46,306 nt of DNA from Acidobacteriota bacterium (GCA_024277255.1 JAJRVQ010000192.1:1-46306); one strand, 5' to 3'; shown: positions 9,655-18,146, counted from the first letter of the stretch. Translations and numbers: made by a program. Notes: a model not told the origin generated them from the sequence alone.

Positions 9655-10908
9655 TTAGCGTGCGGCGCGGCGCGGAGAATCGCTGAAGCTGCCGGCTCGC
9701 GGATTGTTCCGCTTCGCTTCCAGGCACTCGCTGGTCGCGGCGGCCGCGGTCTGCCGTTTCTCGATCTTCGCGGCCCGAGCTTGTGCGACCTTCGCCGCAC
9801 GTTGCCTCGCCTCGGTCTTCGAACAACCCTTCTCTTGCTGCGCCGGAGCGGCCCGGCCGGCCAACGAACCGGCACTGACCCCCAACGAAAAGGCGACCAG
9901 TAGGAGAACACCCGCGGCCAGGCAAGCACGCTGGATGAGCGGCCGGCGCAGAGCCGCCGAGCCGGCTTGCCGTTCACCGGAGAGAATGCGTTCGATGCGC
10001 CGCCGAAAGTTCGAAGCATGGGCCGAGGAGACCCCGGCAAGGCGCAGCCCAACACCGAAGCGCATCGCCTTGAGCAAGCCGCTGACGTACGGTTCCGGAC
10101 GGCCGCACAGCTCGACGACGCGTTCGTCACAGGCCTCCTCGCGCGCGGCGAGCAGCCGCCGATCCAGCAACCAGACCACCGGATGGAACCAGAACAGGCA
10201 GCACAAAGCCATATGGAGACTGGCCACCAGGTTGTCCCAGCGACGGATGTGAATCAACTCGTGGAGGAGAATCGCCTCCAGCTCCGCCTCGCTCAAATGT
10301 TTGGGCATCTGCGCCGGAAGCACCAGCAGGGGCCGCCAAATCCGCCACACACCCGGCTCGACGGTGCCCGGCATCAGGGCGAGCCCCACCGGTCGGCGGA
10401 TCGAGAGGCGCCGGCGAGCCTTCTCCAGCATCCGTGCCGCGGGACCGTGGGTGGTCAGCACCGCAACACTCAGGGTGCTGGCGAATCTGCGGCGGCGAAG
10501 GTACCAGAGACCGGCACAGGCCAGCGTGCCGGCCAACCAGATGGCGGTCACCGCCACCAGCAGCGACTGCCGGCCCGCAAAGGCGGTACTGATCACGGCA
10601 ACCGGACCGTTGAGCAACGACCGAGCCAGTTCCAGCAAACCGGCCAGTCCGAAGGTCGAAGCCGACAGGTGGACATCAGGAACGGCGAAGAGGCGGTCGG
10701 CGAGCGCGGCGAGCACGGCCGAAGGGAGGACAAACTTGAGCGAAGCCACCAGCCAAATCGAGTAGCGAAGTCGGGCCGGAGCGCGTCGCAGAAGCAAGAG
10801 CACCGGCATCAAGACCAGGGCAAAGAGGGTCGACTGCCAGAGGTGAGCCAACAGTGACGGCCACAGGTCGGCCGACCAACTCGCCAGTCCTGCCTGAAGA
10901 TTCATCAT
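9655..10908 (-). CDS. M56 family sensor metalloprotease (BlaR1-like, no penicillin-binding domain)
   Basis: A 417-residue membrane protein: several N-terminal membrane helices, then the cytosolic zinc peptidase motif H216-E-L-I-H220 followed by R-E-E-A-C-D-E-R (third ligand Glu), and one late helix near 325-345. The tail (about 350-417) is Ala/Lys/Arg-rich and short; the extracytoplasmic penicillin-binding sensor of classical BlaR1 is absent, so the signal is not evident. Family members cleave or inactivate the partner repressor BlaI. The start is ATG 10908, with GGAGGTG ending 7 bases upstream; an in-frame GTG at 10917 is less likely. It follows blaI after 79 bp and forms a two-gene operon with it. 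Confidence 0.9.
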   Translation of the reverse strand: MMNLQAGLASWSADLWPSLLAHLWQSTLFALVLMPVLLLLRRAPARLRYSIWLVASLKFVLPSAVLAALADRLFAVPDVHLSASTFGLAGLLELARSLLNGPVAVISTAFAGRQSLLVAVTAIWLAGTLACAGLWYLRRRRFASTLSVAVLTTHGPAARMLEKARRRLSIRRPVGLALMPGTVEPGVWRIWRPLLVLPAQMPKHLSEAELEAILLHELIHIRRWDNLVASLHMALCCLFWFHPVVWLLDRRLLAAREEACDERVVELCGRPEPYVSGLLKAMRFGVGLRLAGVSSAHASNFRRRIERILSGERQAGSAALRRPLIQRACLAAGVLLLVAFSLGVSAGSLAGRAAPAQQEKGCSKTEARQRAAKVAQARAAKIEKRQTAAAATSECLEAKRNNPRAGSFSDSPRRAAR

Positions 10909-10987
10909 CGCCTCCACCTCCGCTCAGTGGCTTCGAGTCTTCATCGCAGCGCCACTTCAGACGTCGCCGCGATCTGCTTACTCTGCC

Positions 10988-11392
10988 CTATTCAAACTCT
11001 TCTCTGCCGGGTGCCGCGATCAACCGTTCGAGCTCTTGCACATCTTCGAGACTGAGCTGCCCGGCCTCCGCCAGATGCGCCATGATCGGACGAGCGGAGC
11101 CGCCGAACAGATCGAGGAATTCCGTGACCAATCGCCGGTAGGCAGCTTGACGGCTGACCAGCGGCTCGTAGATGTGGGCGTTGCCGATCTTGCGAACCTG
11201 GCTCACCGCCCCTTTCTCTTCCAACCGCCGGACTATCGTCTGTACGGTGGTATAGGCCGGTTGTTTCTTCGCCGGCAGCGTTTCGAGTAATTCGCGAACC
11301 GATGCCCGGCCCAGTTTCCACAACTGTTCCATCACCTCGAGTTCGAAACGAGTCAGACGGACACCTCTGTTCGATTTGGTTCTAAGGACCAC
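10988..11392 (-). CDS. BlaI/MecI family transcriptional repressor
   Basis: A 134-residue winged-helix repressor: MarR-like fold with L-T-R-F-E-L-E-V-M-E-Q-L-W near the start and the recognition region Y-T-T-V-Q-T-I-V-R-R-L-E-E-K-G-A-V at 46-62. Dimers of this family bind short palindromes and are released when a BlaR1-type protease acts, which fits the next gene. It starts with GTG 11392, supported by AAGGAGG at 11398-11404, 5 bases upstream. No beta-lactamase gene accompanies the pair, so the regulon is unknown; the divergently transcribed ECF operon, 145 bp away, is a candidate. Confidence 0.92.
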   Translation of the reverse strand: MVLRTKSNRGVRLTRFELEVMEQLWKLGRASVRELLETLPAKKQPAYTTVQTIVRRLEEKGAVSQVRKIGNAHIYEPLVSRQAAYRRLVTEFLDLFGGSARPIMAHLAEAGQLSLEDVQELERLIAAPGREEFE

Positions 11393-11397
11393 TCTGT

Positions 11398-11404
11398 CCT
11401 CCTT
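11398..11404 (-). promoter_or_regulatory. Ribosome binding site that fixes the GTG start of the BlaI gene
   Basis: On the minus strand this reads AAGGAGG, 5 bases before GTG 11392. No ATG in the frame is better placed. Confidence 0.7.
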
Positions 11405-11416
11405 GTCTCAAGTAGC

Positions 11417-11459
11417 CTACGACAAAGTCGTGAAACCCTACCACGGCTGTCGTACTACG
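11417..11459. promoter_or_regulatory. Candidate BlaI operator region
   Basis: The shared upstream region contains two dyads: ctACGACaaaGTCGTg at 11417-11432 and CGTAcTACG at 11451-11459 preceded by tgt. CTACGAC/GTCGTA half-sites resemble the TACtaca-type palindromes bound by BlaI/MecI proteins and lie just upstream of the blaI ribosome site, as expected for autoregulation. Matched by eye only. Confidence 0.35.
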
Positions 11460-11500
11460 CTACGAACTACGCCCGAGAGGGGAGTTTGTTGCCACGGATC

Positions 11501-11528
11501 TGTAACCATTCGCCGACCCGCTTCGTTG
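11501..11528 (+). promoter_or_regulatory. Candidate ECF-type promoter of the sigma factor operon
   Basis: TGTAACC (11501-11507), a 16-base gap, then CGTTG (11524-11528), resembling the -35 AAC / -10 CGT pattern of many ECF promoters, which are often autoregulated. If real, transcription would begin only a few bases ahead of ATG 11538, giving an almost leaderless mRNA. Confidence 0.3.
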
Positions 11529-11537
11529 TAGAGGGCG

Positions 11538-12068
11538 ATGCTGGAAGGATTCAGTGAGCTCGTCGACGCGCATCAAAACCGGGTCTACTCCTTCGCCTAC
11601 TACCTGTTGGGCAGCAAGGAGGAGGCCGAGGACGTGACGCAGGAGGTTCTGTTGCGGCTGTGGAAGAACATCGAGACAGTGCACAGAGAGGTAGCCGGCA
11701 GCTGGCTCTCGCGGGTCACCCGCAATGCCTGTTTCGACCGCCTGCGCCGGCGCCGCAGCCACAATCGGATCTTTGCCACCAGCCTCGACGCTCCCGGAAT
11801 CGAACCTGCCACCACGGCATTGGACGACAACCCCGAAGCTAGGACCAACGCCTGGGACGTCCAACGTCACCTGCGCCAAGCGCTGGCCGAGATCGCCGAG
11901 CCCCATCGCTCGATCGTCATTCTGCGCGAGATCCAAGGGATGAAGTACGTCGAGATCGCCGAGTTGCTGGAGATTCCGCTCAACACGGTCAAGACCTACC
12001 TTCACAGAGCACGGCGAACGCTGCGCAAACAACTGCGGGAGGTGCACTCCTATGCCACAACATCCTGA
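11538..12068 (+). CDS. ECF-family RNA polymerase sigma factor
   Basis: A 176-residue sigma-70 family protein with only regions 2 and 4: region 2 at about 5-72 (F-A-Y-Y-L-L-G-S-K-E-E-A-E-D-V-T-Q-E-V and W-L-S-R-V-T-R-N) and region 4 at about 112-168 (helix-turn-helix around Y-V-E-I-A-E-L-L-E-I-P-L-N-T-V-K). It redirects RNA polymerase to a stress or envelope regulon. Its 3' end overlaps the anti-sigma gene by 17 bp, a standard sign of a cognate pair. The start is ATG 11538, with GAGGG close upstream; region 2 begins right after it. Confidence 0.93.
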   Translation: MLEGFSELVDAHQNRVYSFAYYLLGSKEEAEDVTQEVLLRLWKNIETVHREVAGSWLSRVTRNACFDRLRRRRSHNRIFATSLDAPGIEPATTALDDNPEARTNAWDVQRHLRQALAEIAEPHRSIVILREIQGMKYVEIAELLEIPLNTVKTYLHRARRTLRKQLREVHSYATTS

Positions 12069-12651
12069 CTTCTCCGACAAGATCGACCCCGCCGGCGGCC
12101 CGGCCGCCTGTGAGCGGGTCCACCAACATCTGGAAGCGCTAGTGGACGGTGAGCTAGCACAGCCCGTGGAAGCGGCGATGCGGCGACATCTCGCCACCTG
12201 CGCGCCGTGCACCGCCGCTCACGCGGAGGCGATTCAGATCGCGCTGTCCCTGCGCAGCCTTCCCGAGTTGGCCTGCCCGCCGCAAGTGACCCGGGCGGTG
12301 CTGGCGCAAGCCGCCGCGGAACATGCGCAAAGGCCGGCGAGGGCGCAAGAGACCGAATCCGCCACGGTGCACGAGTTTCCCACCCACCAACCCGTGCGCT
12401 GGCGTCCGGCGTTGGCCGCCGCGTTGATCGCCGCCGCTGTCGGCAGCGCCCTCTTCTTCTATCCACGCTCTGTGCCGCCCACACAGAGCACGGAAACGGT
12501 CCGGCTGAGCGCTCGAGAAATCGCCGAGGCCGAAATCGAACTGAAGCTCACTCTCGCCTACATCGCCGAAGTCGGACGCGAAGCCGGCCTCACCGTCCGC
12601 GATGAAATGGTCGAAAACATCTTCGCTCCCACCCACCGAGCGCTGCGATGA
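12052..12651 (+). CDS. Anti-sigma factor with zinc-finger (ZAS) domain and one membrane helix
   Basis: A 199-residue protein. The N-terminal ZAS domain holds C20-E-R-V-H24 and H45-x3-C49-x2-C52, the zinc-binding pattern of anti-sigma factors. One membrane segment lies near 120-140 (A-L-A-A-A-L-I-A-A-A-V-G-S-A-L-F-F), and a helical periplasmic part follows. It should hold the ECF sigma factor at the membrane until a signal arrives. GGGAGGTG at 12037-12044 precedes ATG 12052 by 7 bases, inside the sigma gene, so translation is probably coupled. Confidence 0.9.
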   Translation: MPQHPDFSDKIDPAGGPAACERVHQHLEALVDGELAQPVEAAMRRHLATCAPCTAAHAEAIQIALSLRSLPELACPPQVTRAVLAQAAAEHAQRPARAQETESATVHEFPTHQPVRWRPALAAALIAAAVGSALFFYPRSVPPTQSTETVRLSAREIAEAEIELKLTLAYIAEVGREAGLTVRDEMVENIFAPTHRALR

Positions 12652-12685
12652 ACAGCCCCGTACGCGAAGCCCGCCGGAGACCACG

Positions 12686-13360
12686 ATGAGACTGCCAACG
12701 CTCCACTCCTCATCCTTGTCAATCAAGATTCCAGCCAAGCTGCTGGCCGCCGGCCTGCTGGCCCTCTGCCTCGCCGCGGCACCGAGCTCGGCCGCCGAGC
12801 CGCCCGTCAACACCCCCGACTATCCGGGCTACCTCGACTTCAAGGAGCTGGGGCTGAACACCGCGAACGAAGAGGTCAAGATCGAGGTCAACCTGCAGGA
12901 TGCCGTACTCGCCTTCGTCACCGAGGCAATGCGCCCTTCCGACCCCGAGTTGGCCGACGCACTGGCCAAGATTCGCTCCATCCACTTCCAGATGGTCCAC
13001 ATTCCGGCGGCGCAACGTGCCGACGCCAGCCAGCGTGCCCGCGCCTTGGCGGATCGGTTGGAGGACCGAGGCTGGCAACGGATCGTGCGAATTCAACAAG
13101 ACGGCGTTCTCAGCTACCTGCATTTGCTGATGCAGGGTAACCAGATCTACGGCCTAACGGTGATGTTTCTGCAAAAGGAAGACGACAACTTCGGCTTGAT
13201 CAACCTGGCCGGCGAGATCGACCCGGCCCAGCTGGGAAGAATCGGCCAGCGCTTCGAGATCGACGTTCTGGAACAAGCGCAGCGCCAGCTGGGGACCGAG
13301 CGTGCCACGCCATCCACCGACGAAGACCAGACTGCTGCCAAACCAGGAGAGTCCCCATGA
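12686..13360 (+). CDS. Secreted DUF4252 protein
   Basis: A 224-residue exported protein with a signal peptide ending near A-A-A-P-S-S-A-A (about 35-40), then a DUF4252-type domain (about 55-190) and a polar tail rich in Thr, Glu and Pro. DUF4252 proteins of unknown function often sit in ECF sigma/anti-sigma operons, as here. The start is set at ATG 12686 with GGAGA upstream; the frame stays open back to 12602, inside the anti-sigma gene, but those residues would bury the signal peptide. Its stop overlaps the next start codon (ATGA). Confidence 0.82.
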   Translation: MRLPTLHSSSLSIKIPAKLLAAGLLALCLAAAPSSAAEPPVNTPDYPGYLDFKELGLNTANEEVKIEVNLQDAVLAFVTEAMRPSDPELADALAKIRSIHFQMVHIPAAQRADASQRARALADRLEDRGWQRIVRIQQDGVLSYLHLLMQGNQIYGLTVMFLQKEDDNFGLINLAGEIDPAQLGRIGQRFEIDVLEQAQRQLGTERATPSTDEDQTAAKPGESP

Positions 13361-14031
13361 CCACCCCGTTGCGCACCTTGCGATTTCTCACCCTAACCCT
13401 CGGCACCGTGTTGCTTTCCGGCTGTCTGCTCTCCGCGCCCCACCTCGACCCGGTGCGCCACGACATGGAGGCACGAATCCCCGGAGTGGTGCTGGAACCC
13501 CAGATTCACCTCCACCTCGGGCGGATGTCCCTCGGACTGGTCAAGGGCATCACCCGGCTAGCCATGGACGAAGGCGACGCCGAAGAAGAGGAACTCATCA
13601 ACCTGATGCGCCATGTCAAGGGCGTTGAAGTGGCGATCTACGAGACCGAATCTCTGCTTGCCGGCGGCTCCGAGCGCTGGTCGGACTACATGTCCGAGCT
13701 GGGAATGCGGCGCGGTTGGGTTCCTGCAGCGCAAGTGCGAGACGACGGTGCGGCCAGCGCAGTCTTCTTCAAGATGAAGGGCGACGAAATCCGCAACGTC
13801 TACGTCTTCACGCTCAATGAAGAGAACATGGTGCTGGTTCGGTTCAAGGGCCATCTCGAGCGCATCATCGCCGACGGTCTCGCCCTCTACGGCGACCAAA
13901 TCGCCGAAGGGCTGGTGAATGGTGAACTGGATGAAGATTTTGAGGAAATCGATGAGGACGAAGTCGAGGAGCCATCCACCGACACCATCGCGGCTTCCTC
14001 GCTCACCGCCGGCCTGACCGCTCAGCGCTAA
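13357..14031 (+). CDS. DUF4252-type lipoprotein
   Basis: A 224-residue protein with a lipoprotein signal: L-L-S-G-C23. The mature part has the DUF4252 features of its neighbour (a small alpha/beta domain with F-F-K-M-K-G-D-E and V-Y-V-F strands at about 135-155) and a very acidic stretch at 187-202 (D-E-D-F-E-E-I-D-E-D-E-V-E-E) before the end. The ATGA overlap with the preceding gene indicates coupled translation and equimolar output. Together they form the last two genes of the ECF operon. Function is unknown; an envelope role is an inference from the lipobox. Confidence 0.82.
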   Translation: MTTPLRTLRFLTLTLGTVLLSGCLLSAPHLDPVRHDMEARIPGVVLEPQIHLHLGRMSLGLVKGITRLAMDEGDAEEEELINLMRHVKGVEVAIYETESLLAGGSERWSDYMSELGMRRGWVPAAQVRDDGAASAVFFKMKGDEIRNVYVFTLNEENMVLVRFKGHLERIIADGLALYGDQIAEGLVNGELDEDFEEIDEDEVEEPSTDTIAASSLTAGLTAQR

Positions 14032-14107
14032 AACCAGCCCTCGCCGCGCTCGCTCACCCTGCGGTAGGATGATCGCTTCGTCGGACGTCATTCGAGGAGC
14101 GCAGCCC

Positions 14108-14767
14108 GTGGACAGCAAGCAATTCGTTGCCGACTTGGTCGAAGAGATGCAGCAGCTCTTCGCCGATCTAGGCGAGATGGAGACGCTGGAGTCCGAATCG
14201 GGCGGGCAGGTAGAGATCATCACCCTGCTCAAACTGGCGATGACCAGCGAGCTCGAAGCCAGCGAGCTGGCCGCCCACTGGCTGCCGACCACCCCGGAGC
14301 ACGACGCCAAGCTGACCCTGGCTCAGCAGGTGGGCGACGAGATGCGCCACTACCACCTGATCGGCCTACGCCTCGCAGAGCTGGGCGAAGACCTGAGCGA
14401 TTTCGACGCGCTCGCCGAAGGCTACACCCCGCTGTTTCAATATCAGCGCAACCTGACCACGACAGTCGAGCGCATCGCCGGTGGACCGTTCGCCAGCGAG
14501 GCGATCGCCGAGGTGCGCAACCGGCAATTCATCGACTATTGCGAGAGGGTCGGCGACAGCGAAACGGCGCGCCTCTACCGCGACGTCATCCAGCCTGAAG
14601 AGGTGCACCACCACAAGATGGGTCGCGAGGTGCTCGAAAAGTACGCCACCACGCCCGAGCTTCAGCAACTCGCCGCCGGCGCGGTGCGCAACACGCTGGC
14701 CATCGCCGACGAGCTGCGTACCCTGTTCGAGAAATCGACGGGATTGCCCGCTCTCCCGGTCTCCTAA
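14108..14767 (+). CDS. Ferritin-like di-iron domain protein
   Basis: About 219 residues, all helical. Two E-x-x-H motifs, D-E-M-R-H-Y and P-E-E-V-H-H-H, together with Glu in the first helix (T-S-E-L-E-A-S-E-L), give the ligand set of a four-helix ferritin-like di-iron site. No known ferritin or rubrerythrin extras are present, so it could be an oxidase, a monooxygenase (MiaE- or PaaA-like) or an iron-handling protein. The start chosen is GTG 14108, with GAGGAG at 14094-14099; ATG 14069 in the same frame is the alternative and adds 13 residues. A 3-hydroxyacyl-CoA dehydrogenase gene follows after 70 bp, but a functional link is not shown. Confidence 0.7.
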   Translation: MDSKQFVADLVEEMQQLFADLGEMETLESESGGQVEIITLLKLAMTSELEASELAAHWLPTTPEHDAKLTLAQQVGDEMRHYHLIGLRLAELGEDLSDFDALAEGYTPLFQYQRNLTTTVERIAGGPFASEAIAEVRNRQFIDYCERVGDSETARLYRDVIQPEEVHHHKMGREVLEKYATTPELQQLAAGAVRNTLAIADELRTLFEKSTGLPALPVS

Positions 14768-14837
14768 TACCTGCTGGCTCTCCAGCCGGGTAGTTCACCG
14801 ACTTGGCTCACCGCCGAGGACTACGCCGAGGATTACT

Positions 14838-15752
14838 ATGAACGCTCCCATCCACACCATCGCCGTTCTCGGCACCGGCACCATGGGGCGCGGCATCGCC
14901 CACGTCGCCGCCCTCGGCGGCTACACCACCCGCCTGTTCGATGTCTCCGCCGACGCTCTTGCCGCGGCCGAGGCGCGCATTCGCAAGAACCTCGACAAAG
15001 GGGTCCAACTCGGCAAGGTGGATTCCGCTGCCGCCGAGAAGGCCAAGAGTTCTCTCAGCCGGAGCACCGATCTCGCCGCGACGGTGGACGGCAGCGACCT
15101 GGTCATCGAGGCGGTCCCTGAATCGATGCAGCTCAAGATCGAGATCTTCCACAAGGTCGCCCAACACGCACCCCAGGAGGCGATCTTCGCCTCCAACACC
15201 TCGGCCCTTTCGATCACCGAAATGGGCGCCAACTCCGGGCGGCCTAAACGCTTCGTCGGCATGCATTTCTTCAACCCGGTCCACCTCATGCGGCTGGTGG
15301 AGATCGTGCGCGGCCTCGAAACCTCGGCGGAGACGATCGGCGTCATCGAAGCGGTGGCTGAACGCATGGGTAAGCAGACCGTCTTGGTCAACGAGTCGCC
15401 CGGCTTCGTCACCAGCCGGATCAACGCGCTGATCGGCAACGAGGCCTTCCGCATGCTGCAAGAAGGGGTGGCCAGCGCCGAGGATATCGACACCGCCCTC
15501 AAGCTCGGCCTCAACCACCCGATGGGCCCCTTCGAGATGGTCGACCTGGTCGGCCTCGATGTGCGACTCTCCATCCTCGAATTTCTGCACCGGAGCCTCG
15601 GTGAGGCCTACCGCCCCAACAACTTGATCGTGCAGTATGTGCGCGCCGGGCGGCTGGGGCGAAAGGTCGGCAAGGGCGTTTATCACTACGACGAAGACGG
15701 CACGAGAGTCACTCCGACACCCAACTCAGAAAAAACAACCCGTCGCGCCTGA
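14838..15752 (+). CDS. hbd: 3-hydroxyacyl-CoA (3-hydroxybutyryl-CoA) dehydrogenase
   Basis: A 304-residue NAD-dependent dehydrogenase. The Rossmann motif is G-T-G-T-M-G (12-17), with D35 closing the adenosine pocket; catalytic residues are S122, H143 (in G-M-H-F-F-N-P-V), E155 and the later N-E-S-P-G-F-V. The C-terminal domain has H-P-M-G-P-F-E-M-V-D. It oxidises 3-hydroxyacyl-CoA to 3-ketoacyl-CoA in fatty-acid or butyrate-type metabolism; stand-alone length excludes a FadB fusion. The start is ATG 14838 with GAGGA ahead; the frame is open for 119 more codons upstream, but these overlap the previous gene. It ends 19 bp before the next gene. Confidence 0.92.
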   Translation: MNAPIHTIAVLGTGTMGRGIAHVAALGGYTTRLFDVSADALAAAEARIRKNLDKGVQLGKVDSAAAEKAKSSLSRSTDLAATVDGSDLVIEAVPESMQLKIEIFHKVAQHAPQEAIFASNTSALSITEMGANSGRPKRFVGMHFFNPVHLMRLVEIVRGLETSAETIGVIEAVAERMGKQTVLVNESPGFVTSRINALIGNEAFRMLQEGVASAEDIDTALKLGLNHPMGPFEMVDLVGLDVRLSILEFLHRSLGEAYRPNNLIVQYVRAGRLGRKVGKGVYHYDEDGTRVTPTPNSEKTTRRA

Positions 15753-15771
15753 GGGCGCGGGAGAGGCCACC

Positions 15772-16155
15772 ATGACCCTGATCGCTTTCACCCTAGCCGC
15801 CTACAAGGTGGTCCATATCTTCAGCGTGCTCCTCCTCTTCACCGCCCTCGGCGGCATGGTCTACCGCGCCCTGAGCGGCGACACCAGCGAGGCCGGTCGC
15901 AAGCTGGCGGGGATGACCCACGGCGCAGCGCTGATCCTGATTCTCATTACCGGCTTCGGCGCCCTGGCCAAGCTGGGCTTCGGCGAAGGGGGCGGCTTCC
16001 CCATGTGGCTGGCCGGCAAGCTGGTTCTCTGGCTTCTCTTCGCCGGCATCATCGTCCTCATCCGCAAGAAGCCCGAGTGGGCCAAGCTGCTGTGGATCGT
16101 CTTGCCGCTCCTCGGCTCCCTCGCCGCCTACCTGGTGCTCTACAAACCGGTGTAG
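15772..16155 (+). CDS. Small four-helix membrane protein
   Basis: 128 residues with four predicted membrane helices (about 8-30, 47-68, 77-97, 102-124). Histidines sit within helices 1 and 2 (K-V-V-H-I-F and M-T-H-G-A-A), a layout like small heme-binding or CopD/SirB2-type membrane proteins, but no family could be assigned. GGAGAGG precedes ATG 15772. Probably co-transcribed with the dehydrogenase (19 bp gap). Convergent with the amino-acid permease gene. Confidence 0.75.
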   Translation: MTLIAFTLAAYKVVHIFSVLLLFTALGGMVYRALSGDTSEAGRKLAGMTHGAALILILITGFGALAKLGFGEGGGFPMWLAGKLVLWLLFAGIIVLIRKKPEWAKLLWIVLPLLGSLAAYLVLYKPV

Positions 16156-16168
16156 CCAAGCCCCCGAG

Positions 16169-17452
16169 TTAGGCCGGCGAACGGCGGCGCAGCGCGTAGA
16201 CCACCAGCCCGACGGCCAGAGCTACCGCCGCCGCGATCAGATTCGCCCGCGTGGCGCTGGCCGCCAGGCCGAGAGTCAGCAGGCCGGCCAGAATCGGGAT
16301 GACCGGGCCGCCGGGCAAACGGACAGTCTCCTTTAGATCGGAGAACCGGCGGCGCAGAACGGGAACCGCCGCGATGGTCCCCAGGTAGGTCGCCAGGCGA
16401 GCGACCACCGAGAGGGCGGCCAAACCCACGAAGGAGCCGCTGAGCGCCAGCGGGATGGTCAGCGCGGTGTGAAACAGCAGCGCGTTGGCCGGGGTGCGGT
16501 AGCGCGGGTGAATCTTGGCGAGAGTCTTGGGACCATAACCGTCCGCGGCCAAGGCATAGAGGTAGCGGGGACCGGCGAAGACGGTGTTGCCGTTGGTGCC
16601 CAAGATCGACAGCACGGCGCCGACAGTGAGCAAGGAACCGGCCCAGGAACCCAAGAATAGATTCGCCGCGTCGGCCAACGGAGTGGCTGAGCCGGCAAGG
16701 TTGGGCAGGGTGCCCAGAGCAACCCACTGGACTCCGGCGTAGAGCACGGTCACCAGCACGATCTGCGTGATGAGGGCGAAGGGCACGTCGCGGCGCGGGT
16801 TCTTGTACTCGCCCGCCGCTGCCGCCGTATTCTCAAACCCGGCGTAGGCGAAGAGCAGGAGCAGGGCGGCTTGCCCCAGGTTGCCGGAGCCGCCCTGCGT
16901 CGCCACCTGGCGACTCATCAGATCGCCCGAGAAGAAAAAGATCCCCGCGGCGACAAACAGCAATAGCGGCACCGCCTTGGTGATCACCAAAAAGACGGCA
17001 GTGCGCACGCCGGACTCGACACCGACGTAGTTGATCGCCGTCAACACCAAGACCGGCAGCACAATGGCCAAGGCGCGCGCCCAGCCGGCCTCCGCCGCCG
17101 GCCACAGGTAGGTGAGGGCCTGAGAAAAGCCCACCGCCAGCGAGGCTTGCGAAGCGACGCGGGTCAGCCAGGTCATCCAGCCGACGGAGAATCCGGCGAG
17201 AGGGCCGAAGGCGGTTCCGGCGTAGAGGTAGGCGCTACCCGGTTGGTCGAAGTAACTACCCGCCTCGGCAAAGCAGAGGACGATCAACAGCACCGCAATC
17301 CCGGCCAGGACCACCGCCCACAGACTGACCGGACCGAGCAGGGCCGTGGCCGCCGCAGGCAGCAGGTAGATGCCGCTACCGATCACATCGTTGAGCGCCA
17401 AACCGACAATCTGCCAACGCGAAACGGTGCGTTTGAAGGAAGCTGTTGCCAT
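16169..17452 (-). CDS. APC superfamily amino acid permease
   Basis: A 427-residue transporter with about 12 membrane helices and the APC helix-1 signature N-D-V-I-G-S-G-I-Y (21-29), whose unwound G-S-G-I segment binds the amino-acid backbone. E-N-T-A-A-A-A-G-E at about 205-213 is the typical helix-6 region. The substrate cannot be told from sequence. ATG 17452 has GAGGAG upstream. Divergent from the histidine phosphatase across 97 bp, which must hold both promoters. Confidence 0.9.
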   Translation of the reverse strand: MATASFKRTVSRWQIVGLALNDVIGSGIYLLPAAATALLGPVSLWAVVLAGIAVLLIVLCFAEAGSYFDQPGSAYLYAGTAFGPLAGFSVGWMTWLTRVASQASLAVGFSQALTYLWPAAEAGWARALAIVLPVLVLTAINYVGVESGVRTAVFLVITKAVPLLLFVAAGIFFFSGDLMSRQVATQGGSGNLGQAALLLLFAYAGFENTAAAAGEYKNPRRDVPFALITQIVLVTVLYAGVQWVALGTLPNLAGSATPLADAANLFLGSWAGSLLTVGAVLSILGTNGNTVFAGPRYLYALAADGYGPKTLAKIHPRYRTPANALLFHTALTIPLALSGSFVGLAALSVVARLATYLGTIAAVPVLRRRFSDLKETVRLPGGPVIPILAGLLTLGLAASATRANLIAAAVALAVGLVVYALRRRSPA

Positions 17453-17549
17453 CGCCGATACTCCTCGCGAGCTGCCCAGGTTTGCGGCAGGCTACCAGAG
17501 GGTAAAGTCGAGCCCACCGCCATAGACCATCGACAACGAGGAACCACCG

Positions 17550-18146
17550 ATGCGACGAGCGACACTTCTCACCTCTCTTCTCCTTGCCCTGCTGGCGTTT
17601 CCCCTGACGGCGCGCACACCGAGCGCCACCGAAGAAGTCGCCGAACCGGTAGCCGAGCAGACCACCAGCGCCACCCTCGTCACCCTCGTCTACCTGGTGC
17701 GTCACGCCGAGAAGGCCGCTCCCGAGATCAGCGAAGATCCCAAGGATCCGCACCTCACCGCAGCCGGCCAAGCCCGCGCCCGGGAGCTGGCACGCGTCCT
17801 CGGCGAAGCCGGCATCGACACCCTCTTCTCCACCCCCTTTCACCGCACCCGCGAAACCGCGGCGCCCCTCGCCGAACAGAGCGGCCTGGCGGTCACCATC
17901 ACTCCGATCGGCGAAGACTACGCCACGGCGCTCGCCGAGAGGATCCGTTCCGACTACGCCGGCCGAACGATCCTGGTCGTCGGCCACAGCAACACAACCC
18001 CCGACCTCATCCGCGCCCTCGGCATCACCTCCGCCGACTCCCTCGCCCTCGAAGACAACGAGTACGACGACCTTTTCCTCGTCACCCTCCCACCCCAAGG
18101 CGGCGCCTGGCTGTCGCGAATTCGCTTCGGGGCACCAACTCCCTAA
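17550..18146 (+). CDS. Exported histidine phosphatase superfamily protein
   Basis: A 198-residue protein with a signal peptide (about 1-22) and a phosphoglycerate-mutase-type fold. The catalytic R51-H52-A-E lies in L-V-R-H-A-E, a second Arg in P-F-H-R-T-R-E-T (about 97-103), and the second His in V-G-H146-S-N-T. The compact size is like SixA. Family members dephosphorylate small molecules or phosphohistidine through a phospho-His intermediate; export implies a periplasmic substrate. GAGGA precedes ATG 17550. Confidence 0.87.
   Translation: MRRATLLTSLLLALLAFPLTARTPSATEEVAEPVAEQTTSATLVTLVYLVRHAEKAAPEISEDPKDPHLTAAGQARARELARVLGEAGIDTLFSTPFHRTRETAAPLAEQSGLAVTITPIGEDYATALAERIRSDYAGRTILVVGHSNTTPDLIRALGITSADSLALEDNEYDDLFLVTLPPQGGAWLSRIRFGAPTP

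Noticed and set aside
11460..12212. Minus-strand frame of 250 codons across the sigma factor gene
   Set aside because: Antisense to an intact sigma/anti-sigma pair with overlapping, well-supported starts.
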